A stretch of DNA of 64,000 bases, taken from Pseudomonadota bacterium. GTDB lineage: Bacteria; Pseudomonadota; Gammaproteobacteria; Xanthomonadales; Ahniellaceae. The translations under genes were made by a program, and so were the position numbers. The notes under the pieces are model-generated. The model was given only the letters and a program-made list of their open reading frames with translations. It did not search any database and had not been told where the DNA came from. This document shows, in pieces, positions 27,551 to 37,609 of the stretch; within the stretch, counting starts at the first letter, position 1; each line of letters starts with the position of its first letter. The stretch spans positions 140,881-204,880 of the forward strand of contig JALHNO010000007.1 in NCBI GenBank assembly GCA_022843465.1. The letters are read 5' to 3'.

Positions 27551-27583
27551 CCCGATTTCCTGCTTGACGGGCTGGAAATCGGG
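27551..27583. promoter_or_regulatory. 10-bp inverted repeat spanning the mraZ -35 region
   Basis: CCCGATTTCC (27551-27560) and GGAAATCGGG (27574-27583) are perfect complements; the 13-nt spacer holds the likely -35 box. A DNA-binding protein on this dyad would block RNA polymerase. It is distinct from the MraZ-box repeats downstream. Confidence 0.55.
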
Positions 27584-27592
27584 GTCTAATGT
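27564..27592 (+). promoter_or_regulatory. Candidate sigma-70 promoter of the dcw cluster (Pmra)
   Basis: TTGACG (27564-27569), a 17-bp spacer, then TAATGT (27587-27592). TCTAAT (27585-27590) is an alternative -10 with a shorter spacer. Initiation would fall near 27599, inside the MraZ-box array. Confidence 0.6.
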
Positions 27593-27640
27593 GGGCACCT
27601 GTGAGAAATCATGGAATAAAGTGGCAATTGGTGGAATCAG
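27591..27640 (+). promoter_or_regulatory. Five MraZ-box-like repeats in exact 10-bp phase
   Basis: Pentamers GTGGG, GTGAG, ATGGA, GTGGC and GTGGA start at 27591, 27601, 27611, 27621 and 27631, each followed by 5 bp, running to the mraZ ATG at 27641. Known MraZ operators are TGGGN repeats separated by 5 bp. MraZ autorepression of the cluster is the expected role. The later copies deviate at the third G. Confidence 0.75.
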
Positions 27641-28087
27641 ATGTTCCAAGGCGAGACCGCAATCACGATCGACGACAAGGGCCGGATGTCCATTCCGACG
27701 GCTCATCGCGAGCTGATTTCGGCCCAGTGCGGCAATCGTCTGGTGTTCACCTACAACCCCTTCGAGCCGGGCTGTCTGTGGCTGTATCCGGTGCGCGACT
27801 GGGAAAAGGTGCGCGACCAGGTCAATGCACTGTCGAACCTGGTGGCGGTGCATCGCAACTTGCAATTGAAACTGGTCGGAGCCGCCACCCATGCCGATGT
27901 CGATGGCAGTGGGCGCGTTCTGGTGCCGGCGAGCCAGCGCAGCGCGGCGGGGCTGGACAAGAAGGCGGTGCTGCTGGGCATGGGTTCCAAATTCGAGCTG
28001 TGGAGCGAGGAGGCGCATCTGCGCCAGATCGCGGCCACGATCGGCGAGACCCAGGTCACGCCGGAGATGTTGAAGCTGAGCTTGTGA
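27641..28087 (+). CDS. mraZ: Transcriptional regulator MraZ
   Basis: First gene of the division/cell-wall cluster; DNA-binding AbrB-like protein that forms a ring and represses its own promoter. It is 148 aa. The two duplicated halves each carry a DxxxR motif: DDKGRMSIP near residue 11 and DGSGRVLVP near residue 88. The start MFQGE is typical. The stop overlaps the rsmH start. The repeat array ends at its ATG, so repression and translation start are physically close. Confidence 0.96.
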   Translation: MFQGETAITIDDKGRMSIPTAHRELISAQCGNRLVFTYNPFEPGCLWLYPVRDWEKVRDQVNALSNLVAVHRNLQLKLVGAATHADVDGSGRVLVPASQRSAAGLDKKAVLLGMGSKFELWSEEAHLRQIAATIGETQVTPEMLKLSL

Positions 28088-29025
28088 GCGACGAAGACAC
28101 CGCCGGCAGGCGCGATCAACACATCCCGGTGATGCGGGACGCGGCGATCGAAGCGCTGGCGGTACGCCCCGAGGGAACCTACCTCGACGGCACCTTCGGT
28201 CGTGGCGGGCACGCGCGGGAAATCCTGCTGCGGCTCGGCGAGCGCGGTCGGCTGTTGTTGATGGACAAGGATCCGGAGGCCATCCGGGTGGCCCAGGAAA
28301 AATTTGCAGACGATGCCCGCGTTGCGATCCGGCACAGCAGCTTTGCCGAGATGGCCGAGTGGGCAGAGGCGAAGCCGGGTGTCGATGGTGTGCTGCTCGA
28401 TCTTGGCGTTTCCTCGCCGCAGATCGATCAGGCCGAGCGCGGTTTCAGTTTCATGAATGATGGTCCGCTGGACATGCGCATGGATCCCACCTCGGGGCTC
28501 AGCGCGGCCCAGTGGTTGGCAAGGGCAAGTGAGCGCGAGATCGCCGATGTGTTGTGGGAATACGGTGAGGAAAAAGCCAGTCGTCGGATCGCACGCGCCA
28601 TAGTCGGCAGCCGCGATCAGCTGGCGCTCGACACCACGCTGCAGCTGGCCGGCCTGATCATCCAGACCGTCGGACGCGGCGCACCGGGCAAGCATCCGGC
28701 GACCCGCACGTTCCAGGCGATCCGCATCCACATCAACCGCGAGCTCGGCGATCTCGATGCCGGGCTAGAGGCCGCAGCGAAGGTATTGAAGCCGGGCGGG
28801 CGGCTGGCGGTGATCAGCTTTCATTCGCTGGAAGACCGCAGAGTGAAGCGCTTCATCCGTGGTGATGCCGGCCGCGTGCAGGTGCGCCGCGGTCTGCCAC
28901 CGCTGCCGGAGAAGCCGCCGCTGTTGCGCGCCCTGAGCGACGCGGAACTCGCCGGCGATGAGGAAAGTGCGCGCAATCCGCGGGCACGAAGTGCGGTGCT
29001 GCGGGTTGCGGAGCGGCTGCCATGA
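28084..29025 (+). CDS. rsmH: 16S rRNA m4C1402 methyltransferase RsmH (MraW)
   Basis: SAM-dependent methylation of cytidine 1402 in the ribosomal P site. It is 313 aa. I choose GTG 28084, which overlaps the mraZ stop (GTGA) and yields the conserved H-IPVM near residue 13. Motifs: [16 protein letters not shown] (SAM loop), [42 protein letters not shown], and [15 protein letters not shown]. The frame extends further upstream without a plausible N-terminus. The stop overlaps ftsL. Confidence 0.96.
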   Translation: MSDEDTAGRRDQHIPVMRDAAIEALAVRPEGTYLDGTFGRGGHAREILLRLGERGRLLLMDKDPEAIRVAQEKFADDARVAIRHSSFAEMAEWAEAKPGVDGVLLDLGVSSPQIDQAERGFSFMNDGPLDMRMDPTSGLSAAQWLARASEREIADVLWEYGEEKASRRIARAIVGSRDQLALDTTLQLAGLIIQTVGRGAPGKHPATRTFQAIRIHINRELGDLDAGLEAAAKVLKPGGRLAVISFHSLEDRRVKRFIRGDAGRVQVRRGLPPLPEKPPLLRALSDAELAGDEESARNPRARSAVLRVAERLP

Positions 29026-29291
29026 GCGCGCGCGTATTGGCCGCACTGGCCCTGCTGGTGTTCGCCGTTGCCAGCGCGATCGGCGTGGTCTCGGCGCGGC
29101 AGCAATCGCGCCAGCTGTTTGTTGCACTGTCAGCGCTGGAGCTGGAGCGCGACGAATTGAACATCGAATACGGCCGCCTGCAGCTCGAGCAGGCGACCTG
29201 GACGGAAACCAATCGCCTGGAGCAATTGGCGCGCAATCAGCTGGGCATGGTGTTTCCGGGCCCGGCAGAAACGGTGGTGATCAGACGTTGA
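29022..29291 (+). CDS. ftsL: Cell division protein FtsL
   Basis: Bitopic inner-membrane protein of 89 aa that joins FtsB and FtsQ and activates septal synthesis. One transmembrane helix (residues about 5-24) is followed by a periplasmic coiled-coil region rich in Leu/Glu ([20 protein letters not shown]) and the conserved [10 protein letters not shown] end. The ATG overlaps the rsmH stop (ATGA). Confidence 0.93.
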   Translation: MSARVLAALALLVFAVASAIGVVSARQQSRQLFVALSALELERDELNIEYGRLQLEQATWTETNRLEQLARNQLGMVFPGPAETVVIRR

Positions 29292-29622
29292 ACCGGGTTT
29301 TCCGGCGCAACGGAACAACAACAGGCGGGGCGATCGCAGGATCAGTCCGGCCAGGGTGAGGCCAACAAGACTCACCCACGAGCAAGCGCTGAAGCGGCAC
29401 GCAGAGGTCGCGGGGCGTTCGTCAAAATCTGAGGAAGGAAGAGGCCGTGAGGGGGAAGCATTCTCACGCCGGGATCAGAAAGCCTGGGCTTTCGGACTCC
29501 CCACATCTGCTGCTGGCGCAAGCCGGCAGCCATGGTGCGTGGATACTGGTGCAAACCGGTGACCGGCGACTATTGCCTGCAATCGCAACGGCCGGCGTGC
29601 CGTGTGCCTGCGAGTGCCTGCG
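29292..29622 (+). other. Unusual 331-bp gap between ftsL and ftsI
   Basis: In a cluster where nearly every junction overlaps, this gap stands out. It contains a purine-rich AGGAAGGAAGAG (29433-29444) that serves the small reading frame listed next. The first half (29292-29430) holds nothing I recognise. Confidence 0.5.
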
Positions 29623-29626
29623 ATGA
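29447..29626 (+). CDS. Possible small ORF (59 aa) coupled to ftsI
   Basis: A GTG at 29447 sits 2 bp after a strong purine run (AGGAAGGAAGAG, 29433-29444), so the Shine-Dalgarno core is at good distance. The frame runs 59 codons and its TGA (29624-29626) overlaps the ftsI ATG (29623) as ATGA, the same coupling used across this cluster. The peptide is mixed: KHSHAGIRKPGLSDSPHLLL, a hydrophobic centre (WILVQTG, LLPAIATAG) and three Cys near the end (CACEC). No family is recognised. It could be a real peptide, or a translated leader that delivers ribosomes to ftsI. Confidence 0.35.
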   Translation: MRGKHSHAGIRKPGLSDSPHLLLAQAGSHGAWILVQTGDRRLLPAIATAGVPCACECLR

Positions 29627-31380
29627 ACGCGCCGCGTCTGCAGCCACGCGGCATCAGCCCCTTGCGCCTGCGCATCGTGCTGGCCGTGCTCGGCGCCTGT
29701 GCACTCGGCCTGATCGGCAAGGCCTTCAGCATGCAGGTGCTGCACAAGAGCTTCTATCAGGGCCAGGGCGATGCCCGCTTCCTGCGCGATATGCCGGTCG
29801 CCGCATCGCGCGGCGCAATCACCGATCGCAGCGGCGAGCCACTGGCAATTTCAACCCCGATGATCTCGATCTGGGCCGAGCCGCGCCTGCTGATGGAAGG
29901 CCGCGCGCAGTTTCCCGAACTTGCCCGCCTGCTCGGGCTGACCACCGAAGATCTGACCTCACGGATCGAATCGCGCCTCGATCGCGAGTTCATCTATCTG
30001 CGCCGCCTGCTGCCACCGGAAGCGGCCGAGGAGATTCTGGCGCTGGAGTTGCCCGGCCTCAATGGCCAGCGCGAGTACCGCCGGTTCTATCCGGGCGGAG
30101 AAGTATTTGCCCATGTGGTGGGCTATACCAATGTCGACGATATGGGCCAGGAAGGTCTGGAGCTGGCGTTCGACCAGTGGCTGGTCGGCAAGCCGGGCGT
30201 CAAGCGGGTGATCCGCAATCGCCGCGGCGAGATCGTCGAGAACATCGAGGAATTGCGCGCCGCCGAAGCCGGCCGCGAACTGCGGCTGTCGATCGACCGT
30301 CGTCTGCAGTACCTCGCCTATCGCGAGCTGAAGGCGGCGATCTTCGAGAACGGCGCCACCAGCGGCTCGATGGTGATCATGGATGTGCCGACCGGCGAAG
30401 TGCTGGCGATGGTGAACTATCCCTCGTACAACCCGAATGCGCGTGACAACAGCGACCCCTCGGTACGCCGCAACCGCGCGGTGACCGATGTCTTCGAACC
30501 GGGTTCGGTGATCAAGACGTTTACCGTTGCCGCCGGACTGGAGAGCGGCAAGTTCAAACCCGACACCGAGATCAATACCCATCCGGGCACCTTGGCCGTG
30601 GCCAATCTGCTGGTCAAGGACATCCGCGACTTCGGCGTCCTGACGACCACGCGCCTGCTCACCAAGTCGAGCAATGTGGCGGCGACCCGCATCGCGCAGT
30701 CGCTCGACAGCGAGCACTTGTACGACATGTTCCATCGCTTCGGCTTCGGCGAACTGACCGGCTGTGGTTTCCCCGGCGAAGCAACCGGCAGCCTGCCCGA
30801 TACCAAGCGCTGGGGACCGGTCGAGAAAGCCACGATGTCCTACGGCTATGGGCTATCGGTGACGGCACTGCAACTGGCGCAGGCCTATGCCGCCGTGGCC
30901 AATGCTGGCGTGCGGCATGCGCCGACCTTTGTATTGGGTGCGGCGCTTGACGAACGCGCCTCCGAACTTCTGGATCCGGCAATCGCGCAGACCCTGCTCG
31001 GCATGCTGGAAACCGTCACCGGACCGGAAGGCGGCGCCGGCAAGGCACGCGTGCCCAACTACCGGGTGGCCGGCAAGACCGGTACCGCGCGGCGTGCCAG
31101 TGCCGGTGGCTATTCCAGTCGCTACACCAGCGTATTCGCCGGCGTGGTGCCGGCCTCGCGACCCAAGCTCGCGGCGGCCATCGTGATTCATGACCCAAGC
31201 GCGGGCGCCTACTACGGCGGACTGGTGGCCGCTCCGGTCTTTGGCCAGGTGATGGACGACGCCATGCGCCTGCTCAATGTGGCTCCTGATGATCTGAGGC
31301 CGGGCCTACTCGCCCTGCATCCTGGCAGCAATCCGGCCGCCATCGATCCCAGCCTGTCCGCTGAAGGGGTGATGCCATGA
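29623..31380 (+). CDS. ftsI: Septal peptidoglycan transpeptidase FtsI (PBP3)
   Basis: Class B penicillin-binding protein of 585 aa that crosslinks septal peptidoglycan with FtsW. A short cytoplasmic tail, one transmembrane helix (about 20-40), the pedestal domain (RGAITDRSGEPLAIS, EYRRFYPGGEVFAHVVGYTN), then the transpeptidase: the active-site Ser in EPGSVIKT, SSN in TKSSNVAA, and KTGTARR. ATG 29623 is preferred; a GTG at 29602 is in frame. The stop overlaps murE. Confidence 0.96.
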   Translation: MNAPRLQPRGISPLRLRIVLAVLGACALGLIGKAFSMQVLHKSFYQGQGDARFLRDMPVAASRGAITDRSGEPLAISTPMISIWAEPRLLMEGRAQFPELARLLGLTTEDLTSRIESRLDREFIYLRRLLPPEAAEEILALELPGLNGQREYRRFYPGGEVFAHVVGYTNVDDMGQEGLELAFDQWLVGKPGVKRVIRNRRGEIVENIEELRAAEAGRELRLSIDRRLQYLAYRELKAAIFENGATSGSMVIMDVPTGEVLAMVNYPSYNPNARDNSDPSVRRNRAVTDVFEPGSVIKTFTVAAGLESGKFKPDTEINTHPGTLAVANLLVKDIRDFGVLTTTRLLTKSSNVAATRIAQSLDSEHLYDMFHRFGFGELTGCGFPGEATGSLPDTKRWGPVEKATMSYGYGLSVTALQLAQAYAAVANAGVRHAPTFVLGAALDERASELLDPAIAQTLLGMLETVTGPEGGAGKARVPNYRVAGKTGTARRASAGGYSSRYTSVFAGVVPASRPKLAAAIVIHDPSAGAYYGGLVAAPVFGQVMDDAMRLLNVAPDDLRPGLLALHPGSNPAAIDPSLSAEGVMP

Positions 31381-32885
31381 GCGGCATGAGCCTGCGCAGC
31401 CTGCTGGCGGACTGGATCGACGTGCCGGAAATCAGTGTGTCCGGTATCTGCCTGGACAGCCGCCAGGTCGCGCCGGGCGATCTCTTCGTCGCGGTCGCGG
31501 GTACGGCGCAACACGGAATCCGCCATGCCCAGCAGGCCATGGACCGTGGTGCCTACGCCATTCTCAGTGATCAGCCGGGTGCCGCCGACTTGGCCGTGCC
31601 GGTTCTGGTACTGGCGTCGTTGCGCCAGCATCTCGCAGCGATTGCCGCGCGCTTCCATGGCACCGATGCCGCCCAGCCGCGGCTGATCGGGGTCACCGGC
31701 ACCAATGGCAAGACCTCGAGCGTGCAGTTGATCGCGCAAGCCCTGAGCCGGGCCGGTTGCGTGGTCGGCAGCATCGGCACCCTCGGCAGCGGCCTGCACG
31801 GCCGGCTGGTCGCTGGCGAACGCACGACGCCGGATGTCTTCAGCACGCATGCCGCCATTGCCGGCATGCAGGCACAGGGCGCCGACCATGTCGCGATGGA
31901 AGTGTCGTCGCACGCCCTCGAACAGGACCGGGTGGCCGGACTGCGTTTCGAGATCGCGGCATTCAGCAATCTCAGCCATGACCATCTCGACTACCACGGC
32001 AGCATGAGCGCATATGCCGCGGCCAAGGCCAAGCTGTTTGCCTGGCCCGGACTGGCCGCGGCGGTGATCAATGTCGACGACCCGGTAGGTGCGCGCCTGC
32101 TGGCACAGACCACGGCAGGCCGACGCATCGCGTTCAGCGCCGAGGGCAATCCGGCAGCCGACCTGCGTGCCGAGGATATTGTCAGCGATGCGCACGGAAC
32201 CCGATTTCGTCTTGTGCAGGAGGCCGATGATGCTGTCATCCAAAGCGCCCTGCTTGGCCGCTTCAATGTCGCCAATCTGCTGCTGGTCGCTGGTGTACTG
32301 CGCGCACTGGGCTGGTCGTTCGCCGATACTGCCGCCGTGCTTGCCAGTCTGCAGCCGGTCCACGGCCGCATGAACCGGCTCGGTGGCGAGGGCAATCTGC
32401 CGCTGGTGGTGATCGATTACGCGCACACGCCAGATGCACTGGAGAAAGCGTTGTCGACTTTGCGTGCGCACACGGCGGGCCAATTGATCTGCGTATTTGG
32501 CTGCGGAGGCGACCGTGATCGCGACAAGCGCCCGCTGATGGGCGCCATCGCCGACCGCGGTGCCGATATCGCTTTGATCACCGATGACAATCCGCGCAGC
32601 GAGGACGGCGCAGCCATTGCCTCCGAGATTCTCGCCGGCATGGCGAAGGCAACGCCGGCGAGCATCGTGCGCGACCGCCGCACCGCCATCCGGCGCGCCA
32701 TCGCGATGGCGAACCATGGCGATACCGTGCTGATCGCCGGCAAGGGCCACGAGCCCTACCAGGAAGTAGACGGCGTGAAGCAACACTTCGATGACACCGA
32801 GGAGGCCGCAAAGGCATTGACCGCGCTTGCGATGCTCAAGCCGAGATCTTCCAGCCACTCTGCACCCGGGATGGACAGCCGATGA
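31377..32885 (+). CDS. murE: UDP-MurNAc-L-Ala-Glu:meso-diaminopimelate ligase MurE
   Basis: ATP-dependent addition of meso-DAP to the UDP-muramoyl dipeptide. It is 502 aa. ATP loop GVTGTNGKTSSV, the carbamylated-Lys region AAAKAKLFAWPG, and DDNPRSED, the DNPR motif that selects meso-DAP over lysine; KGHEPYQ closes the C-terminal domain. The start and stop overlap ftsI and murF by 4 bp each. Confidence 0.96.
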   Translation: MSGMSLRSLLADWIDVPEISVSGICLDSRQVAPGDLFVAVAGTAQHGIRHAQQAMDRGAYAILSDQPGAADLAVPVLVLASLRQHLAAIAARFHGTDAAQPRLIGVTGTNGKTSSVQLIAQALSRAGCVVGSIGTLGSGLHGRLVAGERTTPDVFSTHAAIAGMQAQGADHVAMEVSSHALEQDRVAGLRFEIAAFSNLSHDHLDYHGSMSAYAAAKAKLFAWPGLAAAVINVDDPVGARLLAQTTAGRRIAFSAEGNPAADLRAEDIVSDAHGTRFRLVQEADDAVIQSALLGRFNVANLLLVAGVLRALGWSFADTAAVLASLQPVHGRMNRLGGEGNLPLVVIDYAHTPDALEKALSTLRAHTAGQLICVFGCGGDRDRDKRPLMGAIADRGADIALITDDNPRSEDGAAIASEILAGMAKATPASIVRDRRTAIRRAIAMANHGDTVLIAGKGHEPYQEVDGVKQHFDDTEEAAKALTALAMLKPRSSSHSAPGMDSR

Positions 32886-34246
32886 TTCACGCCTGCCTCA
32901 GCGATCTTGCCGCGGCCTTCGGACTTCGTCTGGGCGGCAGTGACGCCGAGATTTCCGGAGTCAGCATCGACAGCCGCCGTGTCGAGCCCGGCAATCTGTT
33001 TGTCGCCCTGCGTGGCGAGCGGGTTGATGGCCACGATTTCGCCGGCCTTGCGCGCGAGCGCGGCGCCAGCGCTGCCCTGGTCGAACGCACACTGGCAATC
33101 GACCTGCCGCAACTGGTGGTCGCCAATACCGAAACCGCGCTCGGCGATATCGCCCGGCGCTGGCGCCTGTGCTGCGCCGCCCGCGTGGTGGCGATCACCG
33201 GCTCCAACGGCAAGACCACGGTCAAGACATTGACGCACGAGATTCTCCGGCTTGCCGGCAGCTGCCACACCAGCTCGGGCAACTTCAACAACGAACTGGG
33301 TCTTCCCCTCAGCCTGTGCGCGCTGTCCGATGAGGCACGCTATGCCGTGCTGGAAATGGGCGCCGGCAAGCCCGGCGACATCGAGTACCTGGCCAATATC
33401 GCCAGACCGGATGTCGCAGTCGTCAATAACGTCGCACCGGCGCATCTGGAACGCATGCAATCGCTGCAAGGCGTCGCCACCACCAAGGGCGCGATCTACA
33501 GCGCGCTCGGCGATCAGGGTATCGCCGTGATCAATGCTGAGGACGAATTCGCCAGCTATTTCGCGGGTATCGCCGGTGCCCGCCAGATCTTCCGTTTTGG
33601 TCTGGTCGATCACGCCGACATCCGCGGCGAGGTGCTGCGCAGCGATAGCACGCAGCGCCTCGCCATCAGCACGCCGCTCGGCAAGATCGAAGTCGAACTG
33701 GCGCTCGCGGGGGCGCACAATGCGCGCAATGCGCTGGCGGCAACCGCGCTGGCGCTGGCGGCCGGCGCCAATCTCAGCCATGTCCAGGCGGGACTCGAAG
33801 CGGCACGCGCAGTCGGTGGACGCCAGGCCCGATTCGAGCTTGCCGATGGCAGCAGCCTGATCGATGACAGCTACAACGCCAACCCGGGCTCGATGCGGGC
33901 CGCCATCGACACCCTGGCGGATCTGAAGGGGCCGCGCTGGCTGCTGCTGGGTGACATGGCCGAGCTCGGCGACAACAGTGCAGCGCTGCATCGCGGCGTC
34001 GGTGCCTACGCCCGTGAACGCGGCATCGAAACCCTGTGGGCAGTCGGCGCGCGCTCGCTGGAGACCTGTGCCGGGTTCGGCCCGGGCGCGCGCCATTTCG
34101 CCGATCAGGCCAGCCTGATCGCTGCCATGCGGACCGAGCTTCAGCCCGGCTGCACGATCCTGGTCAAGGGCTCACGCTCCAGCGCAATGGATCGCGTGGT
34201 CAGTGCCCTGACCAACGTCACCTCGGGAGATCCCCATGCTGCTTGA
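32882..34246 (+). CDS. murF: UDP-MurNAc-tripeptide:D-Ala-D-Ala ligase MurF
   Basis: Completes the UDP-MurNAc pentapeptide. It is 454 aa. Motifs: [18 protein letters not shown] (uridine domain), [13 protein letters not shown] (ATP loop), [34 protein letters not shown], and [11 protein letters not shown]. It overlaps murE by 4 bp and mraY by 11 bp. Confidence 0.96.
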   Translation: MIHACLSDLAAAFGLRLGGSDAEISGVSIDSRRVEPGNLFVALRGERVDGHDFAGLARERGASAALVERTLAIDLPQLVVANTETALGDIARRWRLCCAARVVAITGSNGKTTVKTLTHEILRLAGSCHTSSGNFNNELGLPLSLCALSDEARYAVLEMGAGKPGDIEYLANIARPDVAVVNNVAPAHLERMQSLQGVATTKGAIYSALGDQGIAVINAEDEFASYFAGIAGARQIFRFGLVDHADIRGEVLRSDSTQRLAISTPLGKIEVELALAGAHNARNALAATALALAAGANLSHVQAGLEAARAVGGRQARFELADGSSLIDDSYNANPGSMRAAIDTLADLKGPRWLLLGDMAELGDNSAALHRGVGAYARERGIETLWAVGARSLETCAGFGPGARHFADQASLIAAMRTELQPGCTILVKGSRSSAMDRVVSALTNVTSGDPHAA

Positions 34247-35318
34247 ACTGTTCGCCTGGCTCAAGCCGCACTTCAGCGGCTTCAATCTGTTCCAGTATCT
34301 GACCCTGCGGGCGATTCTGTCGGCGCTGACTGCGCTCGCGGTCTCGCTGATTGCCGGCCCGGCGGTAATCCGCAAACTGGCCGAATACAAGGTCGGCCAG
34401 ACCATCCGCCAGGACGGACCGCAGTCGCATTTCTCCAAGGCCGGCACGCCGACCATGGGCGGTGCCCTGATCCTGATCGCGGTCACCGCATCGACCCTGC
34501 TGTGGGCGGACCTGCGCAATCGCTATGTCTGGATCGTCCTGTTCGTTCTGGTCAGCTTCGGTCTGGTCGGCTGGATCGATGACTATCGCAAGCTGGTGCT
34601 CAAGGACAGCCGCGGCCTGCCGGCGCGCTGGAAGTATCTGCTGCAGTCGGTGTTCGGTCTGGCGGCTGCGCTGGCGCTGTATTACACCGCTGACGTACCC
34701 GCAAACACCACGCTGTACTTGCCACTGCTGAAGAATTTTGCATTGCCGCTGGGCTTCGGCTTTGTCGTCATCGCGTATTTCTGGATGGTCGGCTTCTCCA
34801 ATGCCGTCAACCTGACCGACGGCCTCGATGGCCTCGCGATCATGCCAACCGTTCTGGTCAGTTCGGCGCTCGGCGTATTCGCCTATGTCGCCGGCAATGC
34901 AGTGTTCTCGCAGTACCTGGGCGTGCCATCGATTCCCGGTGCCGGTGAACTGACCATCCTGTGCGCCGCACTCGGTGGCGCCGGGCTTGGCTTCCTGTGG
35001 TTCAACACCTATCCGGCCCAGGTGTTCATGGGCGATGTCGGCGCCCTCTCGGTCGGCGCGACGCTCGGTGTCATCGCCATCATCGTGCGGCAGGAACTGG
35101 TACTCGTCCTGATGGGCGGCATCTTCGTGATCGAAACCCTGTCGGTGATGATCCAGGTCGCCAGCTTCAAGATGACCGGCAGGCGTGTGTTCCGGATGGC
35201 ACCGATCCACCATCACTTCGAACTGAAAGGCTGGCCCGAGCCGCGCGTCATCGTGCGCTTCTGGATCATCAGCGTGATGCTGGTGCTGCTCGGCCTCGCC
35301 ACATTGAAGGTGCGCTGA
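34236..35318 (+). CDS. mraY: Phospho-MurNAc-pentapeptide transferase MraY
   Basis: Integral membrane enzyme that makes lipid I from UDP-MurNAc-pentapeptide and undecaprenyl phosphate. It is 360 aa with about 10 transmembrane helices. Signatures: [10 protein letters not shown], the Asp pair near [32 protein letters not shown], and [14 protein letters not shown]. The next gene is ftsW; murD, which sits here in E. coli, is absent. Confidence 0.96.
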   Translation: MLLELFAWLKPHFSGFNLFQYLTLRAILSALTALAVSLIAGPAVIRKLAEYKVGQTIRQDGPQSHFSKAGTPTMGGALILIAVTASTLLWADLRNRYVWIVLFVLVSFGLVGWIDDYRKLVLKDSRGLPARWKYLLQSVFGLAAALALYYTADVPANTTLYLPLLKNFALPLGFGFVVIAYFWMVGFSNAVNLTDGLDGLAIMPTVLVSSALGVFAYVAGNAVFSQYLGVPSIPGAGELTILCAALGGAGLGFLWFNTYPAQVFMGDVGALSVGATLGVIAIIVRQELVLVLMGGIFVIETLSVMIQVASFKMTGRRVFRMAPIHHHFELKGWPEPRVIVRFWIISVMLVLLGLATLKVR

Positions 35319-35322
35319 GACG

Positions 35323-36543
35323 ATGAATTACTGGGCCGCCCCCATGCAAGCACTGCGCCGCGACGAGCTGCCGGGTCGACTCGACCCCGTGCTGCTGCTG
35401 ATCGCGGTCGCATTGGCGGCATTCGGCATCGTCATGGTCGCGTCCAGTTCGGTCGCGGTTGCCGAGGGCGCCGGACTGTCGCCGTATCACTATCTGATCA
35501 GGCATCTGGTGTTTCTGGCGCTGGGCGGCGGCCTCGCCGCGCTCGTGCTGCGGGTTCCATTGGAGTTCTGGCAACACAACAGCCGCGTCCTGCTGCTGAT
35601 GTGTTTCCTGCTGCTGCTGGCCGTGTTCATGCCGGGCGTCGGTGTGCGCGTCAATGGCGCGCGGCGCTGGCTCAATCTTGGCCTGTCCAACTTCCAGGCA
35701 GTCGAAGCGGTGAAGGTGTTGCTGATTCTCTATCTGGCCAGCTATCTGGTGCGCTTCCAGGTCGCCGTGCAGAACAGCCTGGGCGCGATCCTGCGCCCGC
35801 TCGCGATTGCGGCGGTGCTGGTGATCCTGTTGCTCGGCCAGCCCGACTTCGGCAGCGCCAGTCTGGTCCTGGCGATCACCCTGGGCATGGTCTGGCTCGG
35901 CGGCGCCCGACCGCGCGATCTGGTTGCGCTGGGCGTGGCAGTGACACCGATGATGGCCTGGGCGGCGATGTCCGAGGCCTATCGCATGCGTCGCCTGACC
36001 AGTTTCCTCGATCCCTGGAAAGACCCGTTCAACGACGGCTTCCAGTTGGTGCAGGCCCTGATCGCGGTCGGCCGCGGCGAATGGTTCGGTGTTGGCCTGG
36101 GCGCCAGTGTGCAGAAGCTGTTCTATCTACCGGAGGCGCATACCGACTTCATTTTTGCCGTAATCGCGGAGGAACTCGGCCTGCTTGGTGTGCTGCTGGT
36201 GATCACCATGTTTGCGATCCTCTGCGGACGTCTGTTCGTGCTCGGTCAGCGTTGCCTCGGCCGCGGACTGCACTTCGAGGGCTATGTCTGCTTCGGTATC
36301 GCGGTCTGGATCGCCACCCAGTCGCTGGTCTCGATGGGTGTCAATCTCGGTCTGCTGCCCACGAAGGGACTGACCCTGCCCTTGATCAGCTCGGGCGGAT
36401 CGAGCCTGCTGATGACCTGCGTCGCGGTCGGTCTTGGGCTGCGCGCCAGCTACGAACTCAGTCGCGCCGAGGCGATCGCCGAAGTCGGTCACCGCGAGCC
36501 GGACGCTGAACCGGCAGCGATGGAGGAGTTCAGCCGTGTCTGA
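35323..36543 (+). CDS. ftsW: Septal peptidoglycan glycosyltransferase FtsW
   Basis: SEDS-family polymerase of the septum, partner of FtsI. It is 406 aa with about 10 transmembrane helices. Motifs: GVRVNGARRWLNLG, FQAVEAVKVLLILYLA, LLGQPDFGSASLV (with the catalytic Asp region), DFIFAVIAEELG, and PLISSGGSSLL. It begins 4 bp after mraY and its end overlaps the murG start. Confidence 0.96.
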   Translation: MNYWAAPMQALRRDELPGRLDPVLLLIAVALAAFGIVMVASSSVAVAEGAGLSPYHYLIRHLVFLALGGGLAALVLRVPLEFWQHNSRVLLLMCFLLLLAVFMPGVGVRVNGARRWLNLGLSNFQAVEAVKVLLILYLASYLVRFQVAVQNSLGAILRPLAIAAVLVILLLGQPDFGSASLVLAITLGMVWLGGARPRDLVALGVAVTPMMAWAAMSEAYRMRRLTSFLDPWKDPFNDGFQLVQALIAVGRGEWFGVGLGASVQKLFYLPEAHTDFIFAVIAEELGLLGVLLVITMFAILCGRLFVLGQRCLGRGLHFEGYVCFGIAVWIATQSLVSMGVNLGLLPTKGLTLPLISSGGSSLLMTCVAVGLGLRASYELSRAEAIAEVGHREPDAEPAAMEEFSRV

Positions 36544-37609
36544 CGCCCCCTTCATGATTCTTGCTGGCGGCACCGGCGGACACATCTTTCCGGGGATCGC
36601 GGTCGCCCATGAATTGCAGGCGCAGGGCGTGCCGGTGATCTGGCTGGGCTCCAGCCACGGCATGGAAAACGAGTTGGTACCACGCGCCGATCTGCGGCTG
36701 GAAACCATCACCATCAGCGGTCTGCGCGGCAAAGGCCTGCTCGCCATGCTCGGCGCACCCTGGCGACTGCTGCGGGCGATCTGGCAGGCGCGTCAGCTGA
36801 TGCACAAGCATCGTCCTCGGGCGGTAATCAGCTTTGGTGGCTTCGCCGCCGGGCCGGGTGGCATTGCCGCGCGTCTGCGCGGCGTGCCGGTGTTCGTGCA
36901 CGAGCAGAACCGGCTGCCGGGGCTGACCAACAAGGTGCTCGGCAAACTGGCACGCGGCGTATTCACCGGCTTCCCGGACAGCTTTGGCCCAGGTCGCAGC
37001 GAGTGGACCGGCAACCCTGTGCGCGCCGACATCGCCGCGATCACGGCGCCCGAACAGCGCGGCGGAATCGGGCGTCGCCGGATGCGGCTGCTCGTGCTCG
37101 GTGGCAGCCAGGGCGCACAGGCCTTGAATACCCATGTGCCGGCGGCACTTGCGCTGTTGCGCGATGCCGGCATCGATGTCCGCCATCAGGCGGGCGCGCG
37201 CATGCTCGAGACCACCCGCGCGATGTATGCCGAGCACCGCGTCGCCGCCACCATCGAGCCCTTTATCGCGGATATGGCGGAAGCCTATGCCTGGGCCGAT
37301 CTGGTGATCTGCCGCGCTGGCGCGCTGACGCTGGCCGAGCTCTGCGCCGCCGGTATTGCGTCGATCCTGGTGCCGTTCCCCGCTGCGGTTGACGACCATC
37401 AGACCGCGAACGCACGCTTTCTGGTCGAACAGGAGGCCGCCCTGCTGTTGCCGCAATCGGCATTGAACGCCGATTCGCTGGCGGCGCTGATCGCACCGCT
37501 GGCTGCGGATCCTGCCCGCCGTCTGGCGATGGCCCGGGCCGCTCGTCGCCTTGCCAAGCCCGAGGCAGCGCGCACCGTGGCGAGACTTTGCATGGAGGCA
37601 CTGGCATGA
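36536..37609 (+). CDS. murG: Lipid II synthase MurG
   Basis: Adds GlcNAc from UDP-GlcNAc to lipid I on the inner face of the membrane. It is 357 aa. I choose GTG 36536, which has GGAGG about 10 bp upstream and overlaps the ftsW stop by 8 bp; it gives [20 protein letters not shown]. Other motifs: [33 protein letters not shown], and [11 protein letters not shown] with [13 protein letters not shown]. Confidence 0.95.
   Translation: MSDAPFMILAGGTGGHIFPGIAVAHELQAQGVPVIWLGSSHGMENELVPRADLRLETITISGLRGKGLLAMLGAPWRLLRAIWQARQLMHKHRPRAVISFGGFAAGPGGIAARLRGVPVFVHEQNRLPGLTNKVLGKLARGVFTGFPDSFGPGRSEWTGNPVRADIAAITAPEQRGGIGRRRMRLLVLGGSQGAQALNTHVPAALALLRDAGIDVRHQAGARMLETTRAMYAEHRVAATIEPFIADMAEAYAWADLVICRAGALTLAELCAAGIASILVPFPAAVDDHQTANARFLVEQEAALLLPQSALNADSLAALIAPLAADPARRLAMARAARRLAKPEAARTVARLCMEALA

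Noticed and set aside
27162..27590. RNase P RNA upstream of mraZ
   Set aside because: In some pseudomonads rnpB lies here, but none of its conserved sequence blocks is present on either strand.
29356..29562. 68-codon frame in the ftsL-ftsI gap
   Set aside because: No ribosome site and no coupling to ftsI; the alternative frame at 29447 is better supported.
31212..32858. 548-codon minus-strand frame opposite murE
   Set aside because: Fully antisense to an unmistakable murE; no motif in its product.
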